Assembly: GCA_029245345.1 (NCBI GenBank)
Contig: JAQWPM010000021.1
Coordinates: 620,001 to 684,000 of the forward strand
Length of the DNA stretch: 64,000 bases
DNA from: Longimicrobiales bacterium
GTDB lineage: Bacteria; Gemmatimonadota; Gemmatimonadetes; Longimicrobiales; Gaopeijiaceae
Reading direction: 5' to 3'
Every line of letters starts with the position of its first letter. The first letter of the stretch is position 1. Shown here piece after piece: positions 24,878 to 34,511 of this stretch. The translations under genes and the position numbers were made by a program. The notes beneath the pieces are model-generated. The model saw only the letters and a program-made list of their open reading frames with translations. It did not search any database and was not told the DNA's origin.

Positions 24878-27800
24878 TCATCTCCCGAAGTCCCTTACCA
24901 CCATCTGAGGCAAACCCGCCCTCGTGAACTCGTCGTTCAGACGGGTCAAGTCTTCGGAGATCAGGTCATGTAGCACCCGCATGTGCCCGTCGAGTTCGGC
25001 CGCCAGCTCCTCGAAGACGTCACGGTACGCAGCCGTTGGCGCTGCGTCTCCCCATTCGAGCCGACTGCGCAGGCCAGTAAGGCGATCGTTCAGTCGGATC
25101 GGGAAGGCGATCTTGTCCTTGGGGCTCTGATTCCGGACTTGGTAGAGCTGGGCCTCGACCCGGCCGATGGCGTCCACGAATCGCTCTGCTGACGCCTTCA
25201 GCTGCTGGTCCTCGCTTCCGGCGACACTGGCCTGGATCTGTCCCCTCAGGTCGCGAATCAACAGAACGCTCCCGTTCGCCTGGCTCTCCGCGTCCCGAAT
25301 CCTCGATGCGAGCCGGAACTGTCCGACGAGGTCGGCGTCGGTTACCCCGGTCAGCCGGGGATCGCGGTGCACACCGAAGGAGGCGACATGTACGTCGTCG
25401 CCCACTGTGAGACGGGCCTGATACCGACCCGGCGGGGACCACGGGCCTCGGGCCGGATTGCCGCCCTCGAGCACGATGCCGTCGAAGGTCACCGCGCCCC
25501 GATGGCGGAGATTCCATGTCTCTCGATGAGTCCCCTCGCCGCGCCTGCCCTCGAAGAGCGTGCGCACGAGTTCTCCCTCCGCATCGAACACGTCGAGGCG
25601 AACCTGTTGGTCCGAACCGGTCACGTAATAGTCGATGACCGCCGGAACCGACCGCCGGATCGCGTCAGCCGGGTTGAAGAGATGGGTGTCGGCTGTCTCG
25701 AGACCGGTGTCGATCTGACGGAGTGTCTCGATGTCGTCCAGGACCCAGAACGACCGACCGTGCGTGGAAATCACCAGGTCGCGTTGCTGAACCGTGAGCC
25801 CTGTGATGGGAGTGTCGGGCATGTCATAGGAGAGATCGGCCCAATGGGCACCGTCGTCGAACGATACGTACACACCGTGTTCGGTACCGGCGTACAGCAA
25901 GCCCTTTCGGTTCGGGTCCTCGCGGAGGACTCGCACGAAGTCACCCGGCGCGATCCCGTCGACAATCTTCGTCCAGCTGGTGCCGTAGTCGTTCGTCCTC
26001 CACGCATAAGGCGACCGATCGTCCATCTCGTAACGAATGCCGGCCACGTAGGCCGTCGAGCCGTCGTGTGGTGAAACGTCGATGCTCATCACCCGCGTGT
26101 GTGCAGGCATGTCCGGGGGCGTGACGTCGCTCCAACTCTCACCCGAATCCCGCGTAATGTGCACCAGGCCGTCGTCCGATCCGGTCCAGATCGTAGCCTG
26201 GTCATGGGGAGACGGCGCGAGCGCGTATAGCGTCGCATAGATCTCGGGTCCGTCCTGGTCCTTCACGACAGGCCCGCCGGAGTCGCCCATGGTCTCCGGC
26301 TCAGCACGCGTGAGGTCGGGGCTGATCCTCAGCCAGGACTCTCCTTCGTCCGTCGACTTCCACAGGTGCTGGGAGCCGACATACAGCGCTGCGGGCTCGG
26401 CTAGCGACACTGCGATCGGATACGTCCAGTTCCAGCGTTCGGGCATGTCTCGCGCCGGCTCGCCCATGACGATGCGAGGGTGCGGCTGAATGTCCCGAAC
26501 AAGACCCGTGTTGCGGTCGTAGCGGGTGAGCGCATTTGTCGCGCCGGCATAGAATACGCTTGGATCGGTTGGTCTTGGCGCAACGTATCCACTCTCGCCT
26601 CCTCCCACCGAATACATCCACTCCGTGCTCACGCCGCGTGGGTTTTGAAGATGCCCCTCCTCGGACGAAACGCAGACGGTGGAGTTGTCCTGCTGGGCAC
26701 CACACGCGTGGTAGGGGAAGTCCGTCGTGGTCGCGAGGCGGTAGATCTGTGCCGTGGGATACTTCATTCCCGTCCAGGTGCGCCCGCCGTTGACGGACAC
26801 AACACCACCACCGTCATTGCCATTGATCATGCGGAGGGGGTTCCCTGGATCGATCCAGATGTCGTGGTGATCGGCGTGCGTCTCGCGAACACTCTCCAGC
26901 GTACGGCCGGCATCGGTCGACTTCATGAGCCGGAAATTGAGGATGTAGATCGTGTTCCGGTCGACCGGGTCGGCCTGGATCCGCTGGAAGTAGAACGCCC
27001 GCTGCCAGATGTCTCGGTGTGCGTTCACGAGGGTCCACGAAGAGCCTCCGTCGTCCGACATGTAGAGGCCTCCGGCCTCAGCCTCCACGTTCGCCCAGAT
27101 CCTCTGGGAATCTGCGCCGGACACGGTGATCGCTATTTTGCCCAGAACACCGGCCGGAGATCCCACACTACGCGCCGGGAAACCCGGATTGTCGGTCAGT
27201 TCGGACCAGGTATCGCCGCCATCCGTCGTCTTGAAGATTCCAGAACCTTCCCCGCCGCTCCACAGTTGCCAGGGCTTCCGGTGCACCTCCCAGAGCGTCG
27301 CATAAAGGACGTCAGGGTCGTGCGGATCCATGACGAGATCGACCGCGCCAGTGCGGTCGTTCCGGAACAGAACCTTGTCCCAGGTCCGGCCGCCGTCGGT
27401 GGTCCGGAAGACGCCGCGGTCGGCACTCGGGCCGAACGGATGTCCGAGAGCAGCCACGAAAGCCCGCTCCGGGTCGGTCGGGTGCACCCTGATCCGGCCG
27501 ATCGCTTGGGTGTTCTCCAGACCGACGTGACGCCAGTTCCTCCCGCCATCGTCGGAGCGATACACACCGTCGCCTTGAAGCACATTCGCTCTCAGCTGCA
27601 CCTCGCCCATCCCGATGTAGACGACGTCCGGGTTCGATTCTGCAACTGTCACCGCCCCGACAGAGCCACTCCTTATCTGACCGTCCGTCACCGGGGACCA
27701 CGAGGTGCCACCGTCGGTGGTCTTGAAGAGCCCACCACCCGTCGCGCCGAAGTAGTACTCGAACGGTCGATCGGAGTGTCCGGCTACGGCGATCGAGCGC

Positions 27801-27976
27801 CCGCCACGGTCCGGTCCAATCGATCGCCACTCGAGCGGGGGCATCAGTGCGGCCTGCCCGGGGGCGGACTGCGCCGCTGCTGGCGCCGCGAGAAGTGCCA
27901 GCAGCGCCACCGGCGCCGCTATTAGCGCCGCGAGGACACGGAAAAGAACCGAGATGATCAGACTTTGACGACTCAT
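24878..27976 (-). CDS. VPS10/sortilin-type beta-propeller exoprotein 2
   Basis: A 1032-aa secreted Asp-box propeller protein. The start at ATG 27976 is chosen because GGGGAGAG lies just upstream and a signal peptide follows (hydrophobic residues ~5-35, ending PAAAQS); the longer open frame upstream reads through the neighbour. Blades include KTTDGGTSW, RSDDGGRNW, RTTDGGRTW, KTTDGGDTW, MSDDGGSSW and ITRDSGESW, and CGAQQDNSTVC is shared nearly verbatim with protein 3 (CGAQQDNTSKC). The C-terminus has an Ig-like region and a helical tail ending VVRDFGR. It lies 16 bp downstream of an alpha/beta hydrolase gene and is probably co-transcribed with it. Confidence 0.87.
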   Translation of the reverse strand: MSRQSLIISVLFRVLAALIAAPVALLALLAAPAAAQSAPGQAALMPPLEWRSIGPDRGGRSIAVAGHSDRPFEYYFGATGGGLFKTTDGGTSWSPVTDGQIRSGSVGAVTVAESNPDVVYIGMGEVQLRANVLQGDGVYRSDDGGRNWRHVGLENTQAIGRIRVHPTDPERAFVAALGHPFGPSADRGVFRTTDGGRTWDKVLFRNDRTGAVDLVMDPHDPDVLYATLWEVHRKPWQLWSGGEGSGIFKTTDGGDTWSELTDNPGFPARSVGSPAGVLGKIAITVSGADSQRIWANVEAEAGGLYMSDDGGSSWTLVNAHRDIWQRAFYFQRIQADPVDRNTIYILNFRLMKSTDAGRTLESVRETHADHHDIWIDPGNPLRMINGNDGGGVVSVNGGRTWTGMKYPTAQIYRLATTTDFPYHACGAQQDNSTVCVSSEEGHLQNPRGVSTEWMYSVGGGESGYVAPRPTDPSVFYAGATNALTRYDRNTGLVRDIQPHPRIVMGEPARDMPERWNWTYPIAVSLAEPAALYVGSQHLWKSTDEGESWLRISPDLTRAEPETMGDSGGPVVKDQDGPEIYATLYALAPSPHDQATIWTGSDDGLVHITRDSGESWSDVTPPDMPAHTRVMSIDVSPHDGSTAYVAGIRYEMDDRSPYAWRTNDYGTSWTKIVDGIAPGDFVRVLREDPNRKGLLYAGTEHGVYVSFDDGAHWADLSYDMPDTPITGLTVQQRDLVISTHGRSFWVLDDIETLRQIDTGLETADTHLFNPADAIRRSVPAVIDYYVTGSDQQVRLDVFDAEGELVRTLFEGRRGEGTHRETWNLRHRGAVTFDGIVLEGGNPARGPWSPPGRYQARLTVGDDVHVASFGVHRDPRLTGVTDADLVGQFRLASRIRDAESQANGSVLLIRDLRGQIQASVAGSEDQQLKASAERFVDAIGRVEAQLYQVRNQSPKDKIAFPIRLNDRLTGLRSRLEWGDAAPTAAYRDVFEELAAELDGHMRVLHDLISEDLTRLNDEFTRAGLPQMVVRDFGR

Positions 27977-27992
27977 CGTCTCTCCCCTTGGT

Positions 27993-29522
27993 CTAGCGAG
28001 ATGTCGGAACGCGGAATGGGGTGGGTGGCAGCCACACGGTGTCGGGCAGCGATGTCCAATCCCCTGTCGCTGCAAAGTGCAGAATGCCGGAGCGAAATTC
28101 ACCCGACGCACGCATCGCAGCCCGGATCGCCCCGTGGGGGCCACGCACGATGGGAATGAACTTGCTGTTCTTGAAGTGGGGCACGAGTTCCAACGAGTTC
28201 TCGAAAGGAGTCGAGGTGTCCCAGGTGCCGTGCGCGATAACCGTCGGGATCTCTGTGTCGAAGTTCTGCCGGAAATCGTTTCCCAGGTCACTTTCCCACG
28301 CTGGGCAGCGGGCAATGTACCCCCAGTTCATTCCGAAAAGCACCTCGTTCGCGGGGTCCGCCGATTGTCTGGCAAGGCGTTCCGATGTGATTCCCGAGCC
28401 GCAGTCCAGCTGAAAATAGCTCGCAGTGCGATACTGGGGGCCCGACGGCCGGGAACCGAGGTAGAGCTCCTCCGCGGCGCGCGTGAAGTTCCCCTCGGTC
28501 ATCTCGATGACATCCGCAGGCCATCCCCGCAGACCCGCCGAGAACCCGCGGGCCAGGGTTCCGACCGCGGTACCGTCGAAGAGCACATCGTGACGGCTGC
28601 CGTCATCCGGGTCGGTGACCGACACCGTGAACGGGCTCTGAGCTGCGCTTCTGACGAGATCCTCGAATGCCGCGACGAGGCCGCCTTCCGGAATCCGCCC
28701 GCTCAATTCGGCCGATGCTTCGGCTTCCTCGGCCACTCGGCGATAGACGTTCCAAAGGTGGCCGGGGTCATCGTAGGTATGATCCGGGCCTTCCATCCCC
28801 CGAAAAATCGCTCGCTCCACGATCTCGGGATGTAGGCGCATGAGGCTCATGCCCCAGTGTGACCCAAAGCTTCCGCCCCACATGATGATCTTGTCGTACC
28901 CAAGAGCGAGGCGGACCTCGTTCACGTCCTCGGCGGCTTCGAGCACCGTGAAGCCCGCAAGGTCGAGTCCACTCTGCTCCCAGAATGCCCGTTCGGGGGC
29001 GAGCATGGCCTGCAACTCGGCGGCGGCTCGTTCAGGGTCAGCGGCCACGTCGCCAGGAGTGATCTCCGTCGTCGTCTCGATTGTGGTAGTGGGCTTCGAT
29101 GAGCCGATCCCACGCTGGCCGACAACGATGACGTCCGATACCTGCGTGAGCGGCAGCCAACGGTCTTCGAACGTGCCGACCTCCTCCAGGGCCCGTTCGA
29201 GTCCATCGAAGCTGGGACCCCCGTGGAGGAAGAAGACCGGAGGTGTCCCCGGTCGCGCTTCGGACGATGCACGGAAGCGATAGACCTCGACGCCGAGGAC
29301 TCCGCTATCTGGATTCGAGCGGTTCACCGGTGCGAAGTAGAGGCCCCGCTCCGCGTTCACGAAGCCCCCGTCGAGGAGGGGGATTCGTTCCGGGTAAAGG
29401 AACATCGTCCCGGCGGCGGGCGGGGGAGCAACCGCCGTGTGGAATGATGCATCACTGGTGGGCTCGGCACATGCGCTGCTGACAACGAGACATGCCGCAG
29501 CTATGATTTTTTCGATTCGCAT
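27993..29522 (-). CDS. Lipoprotein alpha/beta hydrolase, prolyl-aminopeptidase-like
   Basis: A 509-aa lipoprotein (VVSSACAEP, Cys about residue 18). Alpha/beta hydrolase signatures are FFLHGGPSFDG (oxyanion HGGP as in proline iminopeptidases), the nucleophile elbow GGSFGSHWG (Ser ~219), an acid in HGTWDTSTPF and a C-terminal His in RGPHGA. It thus resembles S33-family peptidases anchored in the periplasm that remove N-terminal residues, consistent with the protease-rich neighbourhood. It is the promoter-proximal gene of a pair with VPS10 protein 2. Confidence 0.82.
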   Translation of the reverse strand: MRIEKIIAAACLVVSSACAEPTSDASFHTAVAPPPAAGTMFLYPERIPLLDGGFVNAERGLYFAPVNRSNPDSGVLGVEVYRFRASSEARPGTPPVFFLHGGPSFDGLERALEEVGTFEDRWLPLTQVSDVIVVGQRGIGSSKPTTTIETTTEITPGDVAADPERAAAELQAMLAPERAFWEQSGLDLAGFTVLEAAEDVNEVRLALGYDKIIMWGGSFGSHWGMSLMRLHPEIVERAIFRGMEGPDHTYDDPGHLWNVYRRVAEEAEASAELSGRIPEGGLVAAFEDLVRSAAQSPFTVSVTDPDDGSRHDVLFDGTAVGTLARGFSAGLRGWPADVIEMTEGNFTRAAEELYLGSRPSGPQYRTASYFQLDCGSGITSERLARQSADPANEVLFGMNWGYIARCPAWESDLGNDFRQNFDTEIPTVIAHGTWDTSTPFENSLELVPHFKNSKFIPIVRGPHGAIRAAMRASGEFRSGILHFAATGDWTSLPDTVWLPPTPFRVPTSR

Positions 29523-30000
29523 TTCTCGCTCCTTGGGGTTGCGAACGTCAGGGGCGTCCGCGCGTCATGCAAGGGCGGTGGTGGACCGGGGACCCAGTCG
29601 ACGCGGGTCATGGCCGGCTGGGTCGAGGGGCGCCATAGCGACCCGAGGCTGTTGGCGCTTCCGCCTAACGTCGACTTCTCCGACGTACTCAATCCCCTTC
29701 CGCAGGGCCGCTTAACGCGAAGTGCGGATTCGGACTGTGCACGTGGGAGAAGCCGACCGTATACGTGTACTGAGCCTCGTCGTTCGCTCGGGCCGGCATC
29801 GGGTCCTCACCTGCCCAAGCGGACCGCTAGGACTTAGGAGCGGGAGAGAATCGGGACCAGGGACTGACCTCATGCGTGACGCGGCATTAGCCACCCACTT
29901 TCAAAAACCCCTCACAGCCCGTAATACCTAAACCACAAGCCAACACCGGGCGCATTCCCCTTTATGAAAGGCCGCACGGTTCCCTGCGGATCGCTGACCT
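29523..30000. other. Divergent intergenic region, no gene recognised
   Basis: This 478-bp gap separates the divergent hydrolase/VPS10-2 pair and VPS10-3. Several short open frames exist, but none has a credible ribosome site, hydrophobic segment or family motif. It presumably contains both promoters. I could not find a convincing terminator or operator. Confidence 0.5.
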
Positions 30001-33000
30001 ATGGCTGACTCGGACTCGCCGCAGCTCTCACCGGCACAAACTCGACTCCCGCACCAGCGGCGAGCTCACCTCTGCGCCCTCGTCGCGCTCGCCGGATCGC
30101 TGACCCTCGGCACCCCACAGCTGAAAGGCCAAGCCCGGGCCGACGTCGACCCCACGATCCTAGACACTTGGCAGTGGCGAGCATTGGGTCCCAACCTCGG
30201 GGGTCGATCAATTGCGGTCGCGGGTAGTTCGGCCCGGGAACTCGAGTACTACTTCGGCGCTGTGGGCGGTGGGTTATGGAAGACGACTGACGCGGGCAAC
30301 AGCTGGATGCCCGTCAGCGACGGCTGGTTCATGAGTTCGTCGGTCGGCTCGATCGGCGTTTGCGAGGCCGACCCGGACGTCGTGTACGTCGGCATGGGTG
30401 AGGGTCAATTCAGGGGCACGATGTCGTCCGGAGACGGGGCCTACGCAACCCGGGACGGCGGCAAGACTTGGTCGTTCATCGGCCTAGCATCGAGCACGGG
30501 CCAAACAATGATTCCGCGCATGCGCGTCGACCCAGCAAACTGCGACGTGGTCTACGCTGCGGTGCTCGGCGACCCCTACGGGCCGAACGAGGAGCGCGGT
30601 GTCTTCCGCTCCACTGACGGAGGTTCGACCTGGGAGCGCGTCCTGTTCGTGAGCGAGCTGGCGGGTGCCTCGGATCTTGCCACGGATCCCGCCGACCCGA
30701 ACACGATGTACGCGACGATCTGGGATGTACATCGGCCACCTTGGGGCGGGCGAACCAGCGGCACCAGCGGCATCTTCAAGTCGACGAACGGCGGAGACAG
30801 CTGGACGGATCTCACTCGCAACCCCGGGATGCCGGATACGATCATCGGCAAGGTGGGGATCTCCGTATCCGGAGCCGATTCGAACCGCCTTTACGCGGTC
30901 ATCGAGGCCGCGCCCGACCACGGCGGCGTGTTCCGCTCGGATGACGCGGGCGCGACCTGGCGTAGGACGAACGGCAACAACGCGCTCTTCCATCGGGCCG
31001 AGTACTACACGCGGATCACCGCGGATACGCAGGACCCGGATCGGCTCTACGTCCTCAACAAGAACTTTTTCCGATCGGACGATGGCGGGGAGACCTTCCA
31101 GCTCGTGCGCGTGCCGCATGGGGACAACCACGACTTGTGGATCGCCCCGGACGACAACGCCCGAATGGTGCAAGCGAACGACGGTGGGGGCACAGTCAGC
31201 TGGAACGCCGGGGAGACGTGGACGGATATCGACTTCCCGACGGCCCAGATGTACCACGCGTTCGTCACCAACGACTTTCCCTACCAAGTCTGCGGCGCCC
31301 AGCAAGACAACACCTCCAAGTGCGTGCCATCGGACGGTGATGGCTCGTTCTGGTACCAGGGTCCTGGAGGTGAGCAGGGCTACGTAGCCATCGACCCGAC
31401 GCGCACGACGCTTGGCTACGGCGGCTCTCAACGAGGTGGAATCACGCGCTTCGATCGCACCACTGGCCAGCGGCAGAACGTGCAAATCTGGCCGCGCCAA
31501 TCCGACGGCTTCCCGGCCGGAGGTATACGTGAACGCTTCCAGTGGACCTTCCCGATCGTGATGTCCCTTCACGATCCTCGAGTGATCTACGCGGCCAGCC
31601 AGCACGTGTGGAAAACGGAGGACGCGGGAGAGAACTGGCAGCGCATCAGTCCAGACCTCACCCTCGCTGACCCCGAGACGCTCACCGGTTCCGAACAACC
31701 CATTAAAGACCACAACAGCCAAGACTATTACGCCACGATCTTCACGCTGGCGGTGTCGCCGCACGACGCTCAGACGCTGTGGACCGGTTCAGATGACGGG
31801 CTCATCCATGTCTCTAGGGACGGAGGCGCGAACTGGCAGGATGTGACGCCCGAGGACCTCCCATTCCGAGCCAAGGCGAGCCTGATCGAGGTGTCGCCTC
31901 ATACTCCGGGCAAGGCGTATCTGGCCGCCGAGAAGTACAAACTGCAGGACGTGCGCCCCTACATCTTCAAGACCGAGGACTACGGCGAGACGTGGGAGCT
32001 CATTGTGAACGGCATCGGCGCGGATCACTTCGTGCGTGCAGTCAAAGAAGATCCCGAGCGAGCAGGACTGCTGTACGCCGGCACGGAGCACGCGCCCTAC
32101 GTGTCCTTCAACGACGGTGCTGTTTGGCAGCCCATCGCGCTCAACCTGCCCGACCTGCAGATCTCGGACATCGAAGTCGCTGGGAATGACCTCGTGGTCT
32201 CGACGTACGGCCGCGGCTTCTACGCACTGGAGGGCATCGACAGTTGGCGGCAGATGACTGCGGATGTGCTCGCTTCCGATGTGCACCTGTATGAGCCGGG
32301 CGCAGCCATTCGGACGCGTGCCGGTCCGGCGTCCGGTGTTGACCGCGCAGTCTACGGCCGTGGGCGCATTCCAGGTACGAACCGCGTCGACATCTACTAT
32401 CAGATGCGGAGTGGAGCGCGGCGCGTAACGATCGATATCATTACGGAGGCGGGAGACCTCGTGCGCAGCTTTGTGGGCGCCCGCGATGTCGAGCGGCCAA
32501 GCCCCGTGCGAAACTCGGTCGGACACGTAATCACCGGACCGTCATGGGGCGGCGCAACGCCGGCGCCCATCCCCGGTTTCGAGGCTGGCTTTCATCGGTT
32601 CAGCTGGGACACTCGTTACCCGCCCGCGGTCGACTTCCCTGGTATGCGCCTACGCGGTGCGAACGCAAACGGGCCCCAGGCGGCGCCGGGCAGCTACCAG
32701 GTCCGGCTCACCGTGGACGGCATAACGAGGACGGAGCGCTTCGACCTGCTCAAGGACCCGCGCCTGACCGAAGTCACGCAGGCGGACTTCGTGGCCCAGT
32801 TCGACTTGGCGATGGCCGTGCACGCCAGATTCAACGATGCGACGACGGCCGTAACGCGCATTCGTGCGTTGCGCATCGAGGTGGACGACCGGATCCGGGC
32901 CGCGTCAGACGTACAAGTCACGCAGGCCGGCACCGCGCTCGCCGCGAAGCTGGGAGACGTCGAGGGGGACCTCTACGAGGGTGAGGCCGAGGCGCAGAGT

Positions 33001-33234
33001 GACCTCAAACACTTCGGGACCCGCCTCGCCAACCATCTCTCGTATTTGAAGGGCGTGGTGATGGGCGCAGACGCGCGCCCCACGCAGCAATCGTTCCAGG
33101 TACTCGAAGAGATCTCAGTCGAGCTGGATGCACATCTCCTCAGGCTCGAGGTCATCCTCGGAGACGAGTTGGATCGATTCAATGACCTGCTCAGAGAGAA
33201 GGGCATGCCGCCCGTTGGGAGGCTAATCGCCTAG
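30001..33234 (+). CDS. VPS10/sortilin-type beta-propeller exoprotein 3
   Basis: A 1077-aa Asp-box propeller protein closely related to protein 2 (LGPNLGGRSIAVAG versus IGPDRGGRSIAVAG, and the shared YYFGA.GGGL.KTTD segment). The N-terminus is longer than usual (MADSDSPQLSP before the hydrophobic LCALVALAGSLTLG), so translation may start later or the signal peptide has a long n-region. Blades include KTTDAGNSW, ATRDGGKTW, RSTDGGSTW, KSTNGGDSW and VSRDGGANW. An Ig-like segment and a helical tail close the protein. Its 3' end overlaps the convergent membrane-protein gene by 12 bp. Confidence 0.87.
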   Translation: MADSDSPQLSPAQTRLPHQRRAHLCALVALAGSLTLGTPQLKGQARADVDPTILDTWQWRALGPNLGGRSIAVAGSSARELEYYFGAVGGGLWKTTDAGNSWMPVSDGWFMSSSVGSIGVCEADPDVVYVGMGEGQFRGTMSSGDGAYATRDGGKTWSFIGLASSTGQTMIPRMRVDPANCDVVYAAVLGDPYGPNEERGVFRSTDGGSTWERVLFVSELAGASDLATDPADPNTMYATIWDVHRPPWGGRTSGTSGIFKSTNGGDSWTDLTRNPGMPDTIIGKVGISVSGADSNRLYAVIEAAPDHGGVFRSDDAGATWRRTNGNNALFHRAEYYTRITADTQDPDRLYVLNKNFFRSDDGGETFQLVRVPHGDNHDLWIAPDDNARMVQANDGGGTVSWNAGETWTDIDFPTAQMYHAFVTNDFPYQVCGAQQDNTSKCVPSDGDGSFWYQGPGGEQGYVAIDPTRTTLGYGGSQRGGITRFDRTTGQRQNVQIWPRQSDGFPAGGIRERFQWTFPIVMSLHDPRVIYAASQHVWKTEDAGENWQRISPDLTLADPETLTGSEQPIKDHNSQDYYATIFTLAVSPHDAQTLWTGSDDGLIHVSRDGGANWQDVTPEDLPFRAKASLIEVSPHTPGKAYLAAEKYKLQDVRPYIFKTEDYGETWELIVNGIGADHFVRAVKEDPERAGLLYAGTEHAPYVSFNDGAVWQPIALNLPDLQISDIEVAGNDLVVSTYGRGFYALEGIDSWRQMTADVLASDVHLYEPGAAIRTRAGPASGVDRAVYGRGRIPGTNRVDIYYQMRSGARRVTIDIITEAGDLVRSFVGARDVERPSPVRNSVGHVITGPSWGGATPAPIPGFEAGFHRFSWDTRYPPAVDFPGMRLRGANANGPQAAPGSYQVRLTVDGITRTERFDLLKDPRLTEVTQADFVAQFDLAMAVHARFNDATTAVTRIRALRIEVDDRIRAASDVQVTQAGTALAAKLGDVEGDLYEGEAEAQSDLKHFGTRLANHLSYLKGVVMGADARPTQQSFQVLEEISVELDAHLLRLEVILGDELDRFNDLLREKGMPPVGRLIA

Positions 33235-34080
33235 AGGACGCCGAACGACCACAAACGGCAGGCCTGCGACCGTCGCGGCCAGACTACTCCAGAGCACGCT
33301 GAGCCGCGTGGTCTCTAGACCGGCATCAGCCGTTACGAGGACGGCTGCGTAGACCCCGAGCAGCAGCCCAGCCCGGACACGGATGTGTACGAGAGGGAGT
33401 CCATCCACATCCCCGCGGCTACGAGGCGCAGGATAGAAGAGCGCCGCAGCTAGAGCGAGCACGGCCACAATGATGAGGGCAATGCCCACCGGCGCGTCGG
33501 GCATGCCGCCGCCGTCGTTGGCTGAAGCGCCGAGAAGAGCAGCGAACCCGGCGAGGAACAGGGCGAGCAGACTGTGGCTCCTCCTCATGGCCTGTCCTGG
33601 AGCGGTGGGCAGCACTCCGTCCAGCGCTAAGGCGGCAGCGCCTACGACGGCGAGGGTCCAACTTTCCGTCCAGGCTGCAAAAACGAAGAGCGGAAGGAGC
33701 AGCAGCGTGTCACTCGCCAGAGCCGCCTTACCTGTGCTGCGGTTCACGAGACGCAGCGACATGAGCACGACGACGGGACTCAGGAGCGATTGCTCCCCCG
33801 CCAGAAGCCACGCGAACCACGCGAGAGCGGCCGCGAGGAATGCAGCCGCGTTATCGTCCGGGGACAACTCCCGGGTGAGCGCCCAAGCCAGGAACGTAGA
33901 GAGCCCGGCGTTGGCACCCGCGAGGCCAGCGCCCAATCCCCCCGACCCCGCCCTCACCGCCAACGCAGCCCCGACGACGAGCGCGAGTGCGAGCAAGAGG
34001 AGGATGGCACGATTCGTCGGATAGGCCGGGTCGACAGGTCGGCCGATGCCGGAGAAGCGGTACACGGGATGCACAGTCAT
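33223..34080 (-). CDS. Polytopic membrane protein, unknown function
   Basis: From ATG 34080 the protein is 285 aa with roughly seven to eight hydrophobic helices (AILLLLALALVVGAALAV, FLAAALAWFAWLLAGEQ, LLLLPLFVFAAWTES, ALIIVAVLALAAALFY and others). A longer frame extends upstream but lacks hydrophobicity and covers the neighbouring gene. No family motif is recognised. It shares one base with the preceding gene's stop region and is the last gene of a three-gene minus-strand operon beginning with the SDR. A lipid- or prenyl-related membrane enzyme is possible but unsupported. Confidence 0.6.
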   Translation of the reverse strand: MTVHPVYRFSGIGRPVDPAYPTNRAILLLLALALVVGAALAVRAGSGGLGAGLAGANAGLSTFLAWALTRELSPDDNAAAFLAAALAWFAWLLAGEQSLLSPVVVLMSLRLVNRSTGKAALASDTLLLLPLFVFAAWTESWTLAVVGAAALALDGVLPTAPGQAMRRSHSLLALFLAGFAALLGASANDGGGMPDAPVGIALIIVAVLALAAALFYPAPRSRGDVDGLPLVHIRVRAGLLLGVYAAVLVTADAGLETTRLSVLWSSLAATVAGLPFVVVRRPLGD

Positions 34081-34511
34081 CAGCCTGCCCACACGTAGAG
34101 GGCTACGGCCAGCGGCACGCGCAGGATCCAAGCGACGGTCCGCACCCAATTCGTTCCGACCAGGCGACGATGCACTGCGGCATCGAAGCCGGTTGAGAGG
34201 CGGCGGTGCGCCGGTATCTGCCACAACGCCGTCGAGCCCCAGATGATCGCAAGCAACGCCAGACCGCCGTACGCCCATACCCGGTACTCTGGAGTCGGCG
34301 CGAGCAGGACGAGCCAAAGCGCCGATCCGACCTCGAGGACCATGGGTGGAGCGACGACCCAGCCGGTGCGCCGAGTGTGCAGCGCTTCATAGGTGACGAA
34401 GCCCCCGCGACCGACCTCGGCCATGAGTGGATAGTGAACGACTTGCACGAAGACGATCACGCCCGCCATGAAGACGGTCGAAAGCAGGTGGATCAGCGCG
34501 GGGTCATTCAC
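34080..34511 (-). CDS. Four-helix membrane protein, DUF1772-like in outline
   Basis: GTG 34511 overlaps the SDR stop codon (GTGA) and gives a 143-aa protein with four predicted helices: LIHLLSTVFMAGVIVFVQVV, MVLEVGSALWLVLLA, VWAYGGLALLAIIW and ILRVPLAVALYVWAG. A conserved-looking VHYPLMAEVG lies after helix 1 and NWVRTVAW before helix 4, a pattern found in small DUF1772-like or other uncharacterised integral membrane proteins. Function unknown. It sits between the SDR and the polytopic protein with overlaps on both sides, implying tight co-expression. Confidence 0.65.
   Translation of the reverse strand: MNDPALIHLLSTVFMAGVIVFVQVVHYPLMAEVGRGGFVTYEALHTRRTGWVVAPPMVLEVGSALWLVLLAPTPEYRVWAYGGLALLAIIWGSTALWQIPAHRRLSTGFDAAVHRRLVGTNWVRTVAWILRVPLAVALYVWAG

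Noticed and set aside
26480-27925. 481-codon open frame antisense to VPS10 protein 2
   Set aside because: Low-information Arg/Val/Pro/His content mirroring the blade repeats; the sense gene has signal peptide and Asp boxes.
29610-29837. Open frame reading DPRLLALPPNVDFSDVLNP in the 29.5-30.0 kb gap
   Set aside because: Some protein-like stretch but no ribosome site, no family match and an Arg/Pro/Ser-rich end; not enough to annotate.
30484-31764. 426-codon open frame antisense to VPS10 protein 3
   Set aside because: Same type of shadow as in the other propeller genes; no signal or family motif.
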